From Aquabacter sp040755535 (GTDB taxonomy: Bacteria; Pseudomonadota; Alphaproteobacteria; Rhizobiales; Xanthobacteraceae): DNA of 64,000 bases. The position numbers were made by a program, and so were the translations under genes. The notes below the pieces were generated by a model. The model was not told the DNA's origin. It was given only the letters and a program-made list of their open reading frames with translations, and made no database searches. The stretch spans positions 1 to 64,000 of the forward strand of contig JBFMAV010000012.1 of NCBI GenBank assembly GCA_040755535.1, given 5' to 3'. Of this stretch, positions 17,230-24,617 are shown in pieces (position 1 is the stretch's first letter; each line of letters starts with the position of its first letter).

Positions 17230-19995
17230 TCAACCGGTCCTGCGCAGCGCCTTGAGGGCATAGAGCGCGTCGAGGGCGGCGCGCGGCGTCAATTCGTCGG
17301 GATTGAGCGCATCCAATGCGATGGCCAGCCGGTCGTCCGCGTCCGGCCCGCCCACGGAGGGAGCCGGCGCGGGCGTCCGCATCACGGCCGCGAACAATGG
17401 CAGGTCGTCCACCAGCTTCTGGGCCGGCGACACGCGCTCCGCCGCCTCCAATTCCGCCAGAACCGCCTTGGCGCGGGCGATGACCGGGGCCGGCAATCCC
17501 GCGAGGCGCGCGACCTGGATGCCATAGGAGCGATCCGCCGCTCCGAGCACCACTTCGTGGAGGAAGACCACGTCTCCCTGCCATTCGGTGACCTTCACCG
17601 TGGCATTGACCAGCCGCGCGCAACGCTGGGACAACGCGGTCAGCTCATGGAAATGGGTGGCAAAGAGCGCCCGGCAGCGATTGACCTCATGGAGATGCTC
17701 CAGGCTCGCCCAGGCGATGGACATGCCGTCGAAGGTCGCCGTGCCACGCCCGATCTCGTCCAGGATGACCAGTGAACGCGGCGTCGCCTGGTTCAGGATG
17801 GCGGCAGTCTCCACCATCTCCACCATGAAAGTGGAGCGCCCGCGCGCCAGATCGTCCGCCGCCCCGACTCGGGAGAACAGGCGGTCCACCACGCCGAGCC
17901 GCGCGGCGCGTGCCGGCACGAAGCAACCCGCCTGCGCCAGAACCGCGATCAAGGCGTTCTGGCGCAGAAACGTGGACTTGCCGGCCATGTTGGGGCCGGT
18001 GAGCAGCCACACCTTGCCGCCCTCCGCCCCTTCGGGTGCCGAGAGGTCGCAATCATTGGCGACGAAAGGATCCTTGGCGCGGGCCAGCGCCTGCTCCACC
18101 ACCGGGTGGCGCCCGCCTTCCACGGCGAAATCCAGGCCATCGGTCATGTGCGGGCGTACATGGCGCTCGTCCACCGCGAGCCGCGCGAGACCGGCATGCA
18201 CGTCCAGTTCCGCGAGCGCCTCGGCGGCGGCCCGGATCGGCTCGGCCTCGGCCACCACCTCGCCCGCGAGGCGATCAAACAGCGCCTGCTCGATAGCCAA
18301 TGCCCGTTCGCCGGCGGAGGCGATGCGGCTCTCCAGGTCCGCCAATTCCTGGCTGGTGAAGCGCACCGCCCCGGCGAGGGTCTGGCGATGGGTGAAGGTG
18401 GCAAGATGTGGCGGCTCGCGCAGCTTCTCGGCATGCTGCGCCGTTACTTCGACGAAATAGCCGAGGACCGCATTGTGGCGGATCTTGAGGGACTTGATCC
18501 CGGTCTCGTCGACATAGCGGCGCTCCAGCGCGGCCACGACGCGGCGGCTTTCATCTCGGAATGCGCGGGTCGCGTCGAGATCGGCATCATAGCCGGCGCG
18601 AATGAACCCGCCGTCCCGGCGCAGATGGGGCGGCTCATCCACCAGGGCGCTGATGAGGTCCCCTGCCAGCCGGGGCTGGACCGCGCGCAGCGCACGCGCG
18701 CAGGCGGAAAGACGCTCCGGCGCATCCTCGGGCAGGCCGACCGCCAAAGCGGCGCCCTCTTCGAGCCCCTGGCCGATGGCCAGAAGGTCGCGCGGAGACC
18801 CACGCTGGAGCGACAGACGCGACAACGCGCGGGCAAGATCGGGCGCGCCCGACAAATGGCGGCGGATGGCGGAAGTACGCTCGGGATCGTCCGCCAGAAA
18901 GGCAACGGCGTCGTGCCGCGCGCGGATCGCGTCGAGATCGGTCAGCGGCTCGGACAGGCGCCGGGCGAGCAAGCGGGCACCGGCGGCGGTCACGGTGCGA
19001 TCCACGCTCGCCAGCAGCGAGCCGCGCCGGTCGCCCGACGTGGTGCGCACCAGTTCCAGATTGGCGCGGGTGCCCGCATCGATCAGCATGGCGCCGCCGT
19101 CCGCCGTGCGGCTCGGAGGAGCAAGGGCGGGCCGCGCGCCCAATTGGGTGCGCTCCACATAAGCGACGATGGCGGCGGCGGCGATCAATTCGGCTCGGCT
19201 GAAGGTGCCGAAGGCATCGAGCGTTGCGACCCGGAAGAAGTCCGCGAGGCGCTGCTCGGCGCCCGTGCCTTCAAATCCCTGGCGCGGCAATGGCGTGACG
19301 GCGGCTAGGCCCTGCCAGACCTCTTTGAGATCCGGATCGTCATAGAGCGCGTCGGAGAGCAGCACCTCGGCCGGATCCACGCGCGCAAGGTCTGCCGCGA
19401 GGGTCGCGCGGGTCGCGCTCGCCACGCGGAAGCTGCCGGTGGAGACGTCCGCGAAGGCGAGGCCATAGGCATGGCTGTCCTCGCCCGCGCGCACCCGCGC
19501 CACCGCCAGCAGCACATTCTCACGCTTGGCATCCAGCAGCGCGTCTTCCGTCAGCGTGCCTGGGGTGACGAGGCGCGTGACATCGCGCCGGACCACGGCC
19601 TTGGCGCCGCGCTTGCGCGCCTCTGCGGGGTCTTCCAATTGCTCGCACACCGCCACGCGGAAGCCGAGGGCGATGAGCTTGTGGAGATATTCCTCGGCGC
19701 GCGAGATCGGCACCCCGCACATGGGGATGTCCTCGCCCAGATGCTTGCCCCGTTTGGTGAGGACGATGCCCAGCGCCTGGGATGCCTGTTCGGCATCCTC
19801 GAAGAACAGCTCGTAGAAATCCCCCATGCGGTAGAACAGAAGGCAGTCCGGATTGGCGGCCTTGATCTCCACATATTGGGCCATGACCGGCGTCACATGC
19901 CCGCGCGCGGCCGCATCCTGTCCGGCGGCGGGTGCAAGGACGGGGGGAGCGTCCTCTTTGTCGAGGGCGGCGGCGGGTTCGGACACGGAAGCCAT
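17230..19995 (-). CDS. mutS: DNA mismatch repair protein MutS
   Basis: Recognises mismatches and recruits MutL. It has 921 residues. The mismatch-reading motif FYRMGDFYELF includes Phe60 and Glu62; the ATPase has Walker A TGPNMAGKSTFLRQ, Walker B SLVILDEIGRGTATFDG and the helix SFMVEM-type segment (STFMVEMVETA). An N-terminal extension of about 33 residues precedes the core and is common in alphaproteobacteria. The gene converges on the orphan membrane protein with 9 bases between stops; a small TTGAGG/CCTCAA inverted repeat spans both stops. Confidence 0.97.
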   Translation of the reverse strand: MASVSEPAAALDKEDAPPVLAPAAGQDAAARGHVTPVMAQYVEIKAANPDCLLFYRMGDFYELFFEDAEQASQALGIVLTKRGKHLGEDIPMCGVPISRAEEYLHKLIALGFRVAVCEQLEDPAEARKRGAKAVVRRDVTRLVTPGTLTEDALLDAKRENVLLAVARVRAGEDSHAYGLAFADVSTGSFRVASATRATLAADLARVDPAEVLLSDALYDDPDLKEVWQGLAAVTPLPRQGFEGTGAEQRLADFFRVATLDAFGTFSRAELIAAAAIVAYVERTQLGARPALAPPSRTADGGAMLIDAGTRANLELVRTTSGDRRGSLLASVDRTVTAAGARLLARRLSEPLTDLDAIRARHDAVAFLADDPERTSAIRRHLSGAPDLARALSRLSLQRGSPRDLLAIGQGLEEGAALAVGLPEDAPERLSACARALRAVQPRLAGDLISALVDEPPHLRRDGGFIRAGYDADLDATRAFRDESRRVVAALERRYVDETGIKSLKIRHNAVLGYFVEVTAQHAEKLREPPHLATFTHRQTLAGAVRFTSQELADLESRIASAGERALAIEQALFDRLAGEVVAEAEPIRAAAEALAELDVHAGLARLAVDERHVRPHMTDGLDFAVEGGRHPVVEQALARAKDPFVANDCDLSAPEGAEGGKVWLLTGPNMAGKSTFLRQNALIAVLAQAGCFVPARAARLGVVDRLFSRVGAADDLARGRSTFMVEMVETAAILNQATPRSLVILDEIGRGTATFDGMSIAWASLEHLHEVNRCRALFATHFHELTALSQRCARLVNATVKVTEWQGDVVFLHEVVLGAADRSYGIQVARLAGLPAPVIARAKAVLAELEAAERVSPAQKLVDDLPLFAAVMRTPAPAPSVGGPDADDRLAIALDALNPDELTPRAALDALYALKALRRTG

Positions 19996-20214
19996 GGGCG
20001 CACGCTAGAGGCACCGGCACCGCTAGGGAAGCCGAACGCCGGCCCCGTCCACGATCTTGCTGGCCTGTCCCCGCGACGGCGAAGCTGGCGCGCGGCGCAC
20101 AAAAAGCGGGCAAGCGCCTTATTCACGGGCAATCGGAGAGGGCGTTGTCGCCCCTCATCCACCGGAGCGCGCGACAGATGGCTTGGCACACGCTTTGCAA
20201 AGCTTATCTCAGAG

Positions 20215-20338
20215 TTGGTGGCTAGGGTTCCGGCATCGCCCAAGGGGCGGTGCGCTGGTCCGAGAGCTGCCGCCGGTCCGGGGAGACATCCGGCCGGACG
20301 CACGGCGGGACAAAAGCCCGGGAGACCTCGGTGGCCAA
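20215..20338 (+). promoter_or_regulatory. guanidine-I riboswitch (ykkC-yxkD motif) aptamer
   Basis: The three conserved blocks of the guanidine-I aptamer occur in order and spacing: CTAGGGTTCCG (20222-20232), CTGGTCCGAGAG (20255-20266) and ACGGCGGGACAAAAGCCCGG followed by GAGA (20302-20325). TTGG at 20215-20218 can pair with CCAA at 20335-20338 to close the aptamer. The family binds guanidinium and normally turns expression on. It fills most of the 421-base gap between mutS and the ABC importer and precedes an operon of carboxylase, DUF1989 and transport genes, the commonest partners of this riboswitch. Recognition is by consensus, without a covariance search. Confidence 0.92.
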
Positions 20339-20372
20339 GGAATTGGCGGCACGCGAGTCTCCGCCAATTCCT
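20338..20372 (+). promoter_or_regulatory. putative expression-platform hairpin of the guanidine-I riboswitch
   Basis: A perfect 12-bp inverted repeat (AGGAATTGGCGG and CCGCCAATTCCT, 11-base loop) begins at the last base of the aptamer closing stem, so extension of one helix would compete with the other. No T tract follows, so it is not a canonical intrinsic terminator; control could be by an atypical terminator or by RNA accessibility before the ribosome-binding site at about 20398. Confidence 0.5.
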
Positions 20373-20416
20373 CATCGTAACGCGACGCACGACGCAACGA
20401 AGGGGAATTCACTTAT

Positions 20417-21484
20417 ATGCGCTCTCGCTTCCTGACCTATCTCGGTGTGGCCTGCACCGCGCTCATGATCGGCGCCGCACCCGCGCTCGCCGCGCCCAAG
20501 AAGGACTTCAAGGTCGCCTGGTCCATCTATGTGGGGTGGATGCCCTGGGGCTATGCGGCCGACACAGGCATCGTGAAGAAGTGGGCCGACAAATACGGCC
20601 TCAATATCCAGGTCACCCAGTTCAACGACTATGTGGAGAGCATCAACCAATATACCGCCGGCGCCTTCGACGCGCTGACCGTGACCAATATGGATGCCCT
20701 CTCGGTGCCCGCCGCCGGCGGCGTGGACACCACGGCCGTCATCGTCGGGGACTTCTCCAACGGCAACGACGCGGTGATCCTGAAGAACAAGACCAAGCTC
20801 GCCGACATCAAGGGGCAGAAGGTCAATCTGGTCGAGTTCTCAGTCTCCCATTATCTGCTCGCCCGCGCGCTCGAAAGCATCAACCTGTCCGAGCGGGACG
20901 TGAAGGTGGTGAACACCTCCGACGCCGACATGGTGGCCGCCTACAAGACCAAGGCCGTGACGGCGGTGGTGACCTGGAACCCGCTGGTCTCGGAAATCCT
21001 CGCCGAGAAGAGCGCCCACAACGTGTTCGACAGTTCCAAGATCCCCGGCGAGATTATGGACCTGATGGTCGCCAATACCGGCGTGCTGAAGGACAATCCC
21101 GATTTCGGCAAGGCCCTGGCCGGCATCTGGTACGAGACCATGGCCATCATGACCGACCCCGGCGAGAAGGGCATCGCGGCGCGCACCGCCATGGGCAAGG
21201 CGTCCGGCACCGACCTTGCCGGCTTCGACGCGCAGCTCGCCGCCACCAAGCTGTTCGCCAAGGCGTCCGACGCCTCCGCCTTCGTGAAGTCGCCCGATGT
21301 GGCCGTCACCATGGACCGGGTGCGCAAGTTCCTGTTCGCCAAGAAGCTGCTGGGCGACAACGCCAAGTCGGCCGACGTGGTGGGCATCGAAATGGCGGAC
21401 GGCAAGATCCTGGGCGACGCGAAGAATGTGAAGTTCCGCTTCACGGACGCTTATATGTCCGCCGCCGCCGACGGCAAGCTCTGA
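20417..21484 (+). CDS. ABC transporter substrate-binding protein, probable guanidine importer component
   Basis: Periplasmic binding protein of 355 residues with a clean Sec signal peptide (MRSRFLTYLGVACTALMIG...ALA, cleavage about residue 25). The mature start APKKDFKVAWSIYVGWMPWGYA and the segment FDALTVTNMDALSVPAAGGVDTTAVIVGDFSNGNDAVI place it in the NitT/TauT-like group usually labelled urea-carboxylase-linked or putative urea transporter. Being the first gene behind a guanidine-I riboswitch, it more likely binds guanidine or a guanidino compound. Ribosome-binding site GAAGGGGA precedes the ATG. It is followed by permease and ATPase genes. Confidence 0.88.
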   Translation: MRSRFLTYLGVACTALMIGAAPALAAPKKDFKVAWSIYVGWMPWGYAADTGIVKKWADKYGLNIQVTQFNDYVESINQYTAGAFDALTVTNMDALSVPAAGGVDTTAVIVGDFSNGNDAVILKNKTKLADIKGQKVNLVEFSVSHYLLARALESINLSERDVKVVNTSDADMVAAYKTKAVTAVVTWNPLVSEILAEKSAHNVFDSSKIPGEIMDLMVANTGVLKDNPDFGKALAGIWYETMAIMTDPGEKGIAARTAMGKASGTDLAGFDAQLAATKLFAKASDASAFVKSPDVAVTMDRVRKFLFAKKLLGDNAKSADVVGIEMADGKILGDAKNVKFRFTDAYMSAAADGKL

Positions 21485-21506
21485 CCGGGCGCCGGGAGAA
21501 GCGGAC

Positions 21507-22319
21507 ATGCGCCTCGTCAATCTGAGGCCCGACAAGGGGACGGGCCTCGTGCTCGCCCTCGTGCCGTTCGTGCTGGTGGTGGCCGCCTATGTGCTCGGTT
21601 CCGCCGAGCGTCTGGCCGAGAACCCGGCCGACAAGCTCCTCCCGAGCCTCTCCACCCTGGCCGAGACCACGGGCCGTCTCGCCTTTGTCGCCGATGCCCG
21701 CACCGGCGACTACATGCTGCTGGCCGACACGCTGGCGAGCCTGGAGCGCCTCGGCGCCGCGCTGGCCATCGCGACAGCAACGGCGCTGGTGCTCGGCCTG
21801 CTCATCGGCCTGCTGCCGCTCATGAGCGCCTTCCTCGCGCCCTTCGTCGCCATCATCTCCATGGTGCCGCCCTTGGCGCTGCTGCCGATCCTGTTCATCG
21901 TCATGGGGCTTGGGGAAGCTTCGAAAATCGCCCTCATCGTCATCGGCGTCGCGCCATTCCTGACCCGCGATCTCGCCATGCGGGTTAAGGAATTGCCCAG
22001 GGAGCAGCTCATCAAGGCGCAGACGCTGGGCGCCTCCACCTGGCAGATCGCGGTGCGGGTGGTGCTGCCACAGATCCTGCCGCGCCTGCTCGACGCCGTG
22101 CGCCTCTCGCTCGGCCCGGCCTTCCTGTTCCTGATCGCGGCGGAGGCCATCGCCTCGGATTCCGGCCTCGGCTATCGCATCTTCCTCGTGCGGCGCTATC
22201 TCGCCATGGATGTGATCCTGCCCTATGTGGCCTGGATCACGCTGCTCTCGGTCGCCATGGACTACGGCCTCGCCAAGCTGCGCGATGCCGCCTTCCCCTG
22301 GTTCGGGGGCGCGAAATGA
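21507..22319 (+). CDS. ABC transporter permease (SsuC/TauC type), guanidine operon
   Basis: Inner-membrane permease of 270 residues with about six hydrophobic helices. The cytoplasmic EAA loop reads LIKAQTLGASTWQIAVRVVLPQILPRLLDAVRLSLG, split here only by eye into its usual EAA-x3-G-type core, placing it with SsuC/TauC/NtrB permeases. Its stop overlaps the ATG of the ATPase gene (ATGA), showing tight coupling. The substrate is inferred from the operon and riboswitch, not from the permease itself. Confidence 0.9.
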   Translation: MRLVNLRPDKGTGLVLALVPFVLVVAAYVLGSAERLAENPADKLLPSLSTLAETTGRLAFVADARTGDYMLLADTLASLERLGAALAIATATALVLGLLIGLLPLMSAFLAPFVAIISMVPPLALLPILFIVMGLGEASKIALIVIGVAPFLTRDLAMRVKELPREQLIKAQTLGASTWQIAVRVVLPQILPRLLDAVRLSLGPAFLFLIAAEAIASDSGLGYRIFLVRRYLAMDVILPYVAWITLLSVAMDYGLAKLRDAAFPWFGGAK

Positions 22320-23128
22320 CCGCCATTTCCGTCTCCCATGTCTGGAAGGAATATGGCGACCAGATCGTGCTGGAGAACATCTCCCTTGATTTCGCGCCGC
22401 GCTCCTTCGTGGCGCTGGTGGGGCCGTCCGGGTGCGGCAAGACCACCTTCCTGCGCATGCTCCTGTCGGAGGAGCAGCCGACGCGCGGCCAGATCCTGGT
22501 GGATGGGCGCCCGCTCGCCCGCGAGCCGGGGCCCGACCGGGGCGTGGTGTTCCAACGTTATTCCGTGTTTCCGCATCTGACCGTCCTCGGCAATGTGATG
22601 CTGGCCGCGGAACTCCCCAAGGCGCCCTTCACCGGGCGTCTGTTCGGAGCTGGCCGGCGGCAGGCGCAGGAGGAGGCGCGGGCGCTCATCGCGGAAGTGG
22701 GACTTGCCGGGAGCGAGGACAAATATCCCGCCGCTCTTTCCGGCGGCATGCAGCAGCGCCTCGCGCTCGCCCAGGCCGTGATGCGCAAGCCCAAGATCCT
22801 GCTGCTGGACGAGCCGTTCGGCGCCCTCGATCCCGGCATTCGCGCCGACATCCACGTGCTCATGAAGCGGCTGTGGAACGAGTGCGAGATGAGCGTGGTC
22901 ATGGTGACCCATGACCTCAAGGAAGCCTTCACGCTCGCCACCCGCGTCATCGCGTTCGAGCGCCGCCGCACGGGCGATGACCGCGCGCGCTTCGGCGCGG
23001 TGGTGGCGCGCGACATCGAGGTCTGGCCGCGCCGCGTGGCGGGCCAGCCCGCCCCTCTTGCGGACCGGGACGACCCGGCGCCCGCTTCGGACACCGGCCG
23101 GGACGACCCGGCGCCGTTTCCTCGCTGA
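22316..23128 (+). CDS. ABC transporter ATP-binding protein, guanidine operon
   Basis: Energy-coupling subunit of 270 residues. Walker A GPSGCGKTTFLRM, Q-loop VVFQRYSVFPHLTV, signature LSGGMQQRLALAQAVM, Walker B ILLLDEPFGALDPG and switch His in VMVTHDLKE are intact. After the ATPase core a tail of about 45 residues ends with two copies of RDDPAP encoded by perfect 18-base direct repeats (23065-23082 and 23098-23115). It overlaps the permease stop by four bases and is followed 10 bases later by the first DUF1989 gene. Confidence 0.92.
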   Translation: MTAISVSHVWKEYGDQIVLENISLDFAPRSFVALVGPSGCGKTTFLRMLLSEEQPTRGQILVDGRPLAREPGPDRGVVFQRYSVFPHLTVLGNVMLAAELPKAPFTGRLFGAGRRQAQEEARALIAEVGLAGSEDKYPAALSGGMQQRLALAQAVMRKPKILLLDEPFGALDPGIRADIHVLMKRLWNECEMSVVMVTHDLKEAFTLATRVIAFERRRTGDDRARFGAVVARDIEVWPRRVAGQPAPLADRDDPAPASDTGRDDPAPFPR

Positions 23129-23138
23129 GGAGAGAGAC

Positions 23139-23948
23139 ATGACCGTCACCCCCGAGACACAGGCGCGCATGGACGCCCATCGGCGCCGCTATGAGGAGTT
23201 GAAGGCCGAAGGCCAGGGCCAGGCGCCACGCGTCATGCCTGCGCCCACGGCGCACGGCTCCGTCTTGCTGCCACCCGGTCCGGTGAAGCGCGAGACCATT
23301 CCCGCCGGCTGGTATTGGACCTCGCGCCTGCTCGCGGGCGAGACGCTGCGCATCGCGCTGATGGACGCGCCCTCCGCCGTGTCCCTGATCGCCTGGAACG
23401 CGGCGGATACGTCTGAGCGCATCAATTATGCCGACACGGTGAAGATCCAATGGACCGCCGCGCTCGCCAAGGGCCGCGTCATCTTCTCCGACATGGGTCG
23501 CGTCATGTTCTCCATCGTGGAGGATACGAGCGGCATGCATGACGCGCTGGTCGGCGGGTCCACGGCCGCTTCGAACCGGCGCTACAAAGCGCCCGGATAT
23601 CTGCGCAACACGCGGGATAATTTCATCCTCGCCGCCGGCAAGCTCGGGCTCGACAAGCGCGACATCCCGCCCTGCCTCACCTTCTTCGCCCCGGTTCGCA
23701 CCGATGCGGAGGGAAAATTCGTGTGGACCGGCGCTCCGCGCGTCGCCGGCGATTTCGTGGACCTGCGGGCGGAGATGGACATGCTGGTGGCGCTCTCCAA
23801 CTGTCCCCACCCGCTGGATCCGAACCCGGACTATGCCGCCGGCAATGTGGAGGCCATCCGCTTCTGGGCCAGCGAGCCCGCCTTCGACGATTTCTGCCGC
23901 ACCGCCACCCGCGAGGCCGCGCGCGGCTTCGAAAATCTCGCGCGCTGA
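23139..23948 (+). CDS. DUF1989 protein, urea carboxylase-associated protein 2 / carboxyguanidine deiminase subunit
   Basis: Protein of 269 residues in the DUF1989 family. It contains the family's core (AGETLRIALMDAPSAVSLIAWNAADTSERINYADTVK read in pieces), SDMGRVMFSIVEDTSGMHD and the closing DMLVALSNCPHPLDPNPDYA. In guanidine degraders the two DUF1989 proteins beside the carboxylase form carboxyguanidine deiminase (CgdAB), which turns carboxyguanidine into allophanate; older annotations call them urea carboxylase-associated. The start is the ATG behind GAGGAGAGAG. It is 10 bases from the second DUF1989 gene, which it resembles. Role is by family and operon context. Confidence 0.85.
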   Translation: MTVTPETQARMDAHRRRYEELKAEGQGQAPRVMPAPTAHGSVLLPPGPVKRETIPAGWYWTSRLLAGETLRIALMDAPSAVSLIAWNAADTSERINYADTVKIQWTAALAKGRVIFSDMGRVMFSIVEDTSGMHDALVGGSTAASNRRYKAPGYLRNTRDNFILAAGKLGLDKRDIPPCLTFFAPVRTDAEGKFVWTGAPRVAGDFVDLRAEMDMLVALSNCPHPLDPNPDYAAGNVEAIRFWASEPAFDDFCRTATREAARGFENLAR

Positions 23949-23958
23949 GGGGGAGAAC

Positions 23959-24612
23959 ATGACCAAACGCTTCTTCGCCGCCCCCGTGCGCGACCCCAAC
24001 AGCGCCATCGCGGTCCACGACATTCCGGCCGAGGCCCCCTGGTCGGGTCTGGTGCGCAAGGGCCAGTCCATCCGCATCATCGACCTCGAAGGCCAGCAGG
24101 CGGTGGACACGCTGTTCTACCGCGCGGACGATTTTTCCGAGCGCTATTCCGCGCAGGACACGCTGCGCGTCCAGGGCTCGGCCTATGTGGGGACCGGAAC
24201 CCGACTCATCTCCACCGAAGGCCGCCTCATGGCGACGGTGACGGCCGACACCAGCGGCGGCCACGATACGTCCGCGGGCGCCTGTTCCTGCGAGAGCAAC
24301 ACCGCCCGGTTCGGGCATCAGACGAAATTCCAGCATGCCTGCCGCGAGAATTTCCTCCTCGCAGTGACCAAGCACGGCATGAGCAAGCGGGACATCGTCC
24401 CCAACATCAACTTCTTCATGAACGTGCCCATCGAGCCGTCGGGCAATCTTGCCATCGTCGACGGGGTGTCGAAGCCGGGGGATTATGTGGAGCTGATGGC
24501 CGAGATGGACGTGCTGTGCGTCATCTCCAACTGCCCGCAGATCAACAATCCCTGCAACGGTTTCAACCCCACACCGATCCGCGTGCTGATCTTCGCCGGC
24601 GAGCAGGACTGA
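23959..24612 (+). CDS. DUF1989 protein, urea carboxylase-associated protein 1 / carboxyguanidine deiminase subunit
   Basis: Second DUF1989 subunit, 217 residues. It shows GQSIRIIDLEGQQAVDTLFY, a cysteine-rich segment DTSAGACSCESNTARFGHQT, NFLLAVTKHGMSKRDIVPNI and the closing DVLCVISNCPQINNPCNGF. The Cys/His clusters suggest a metal site, as expected for a hydrolytic deiminase. Its ATG follows GGGGGAGAAC, ten bases after its partner, and the carboxylase begins five bases after its stop. It is expected to pair with the 269-residue protein as a heterodimeric carboxyguanidine deiminase. Confidence 0.85.
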   Translation: MTKRFFAAPVRDPNSAIAVHDIPAEAPWSGLVRKGQSIRIIDLEGQQAVDTLFYRADDFSERYSAQDTLRVQGSAYVGTGTRLISTEGRLMATVTADTSGGHDTSAGACSCESNTARFGHQTKFQHACRENFLLAVTKHGMSKRDIVPNINFFMNVPIEPSGNLAIVDGVSKPGDYVELMAEMDVLCVISNCPQINNPCNGFNPTPIRVLIFAGEQD

Positions 24613-24617
24613 CAGCC

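Noticed and set aside
20338..20372. Calling the 12-bp hairpin a standard intrinsic terminator
   Set aside because: No T tract follows, so it is kept only as a putative expression platform.
19471..21525. 684-codon plus-strand frame across mutS, the riboswitch and the binding-protein gene
   Set aside because: It runs antisense through mutS and then out of frame through a gene with a clear signal peptide; not protein-like.
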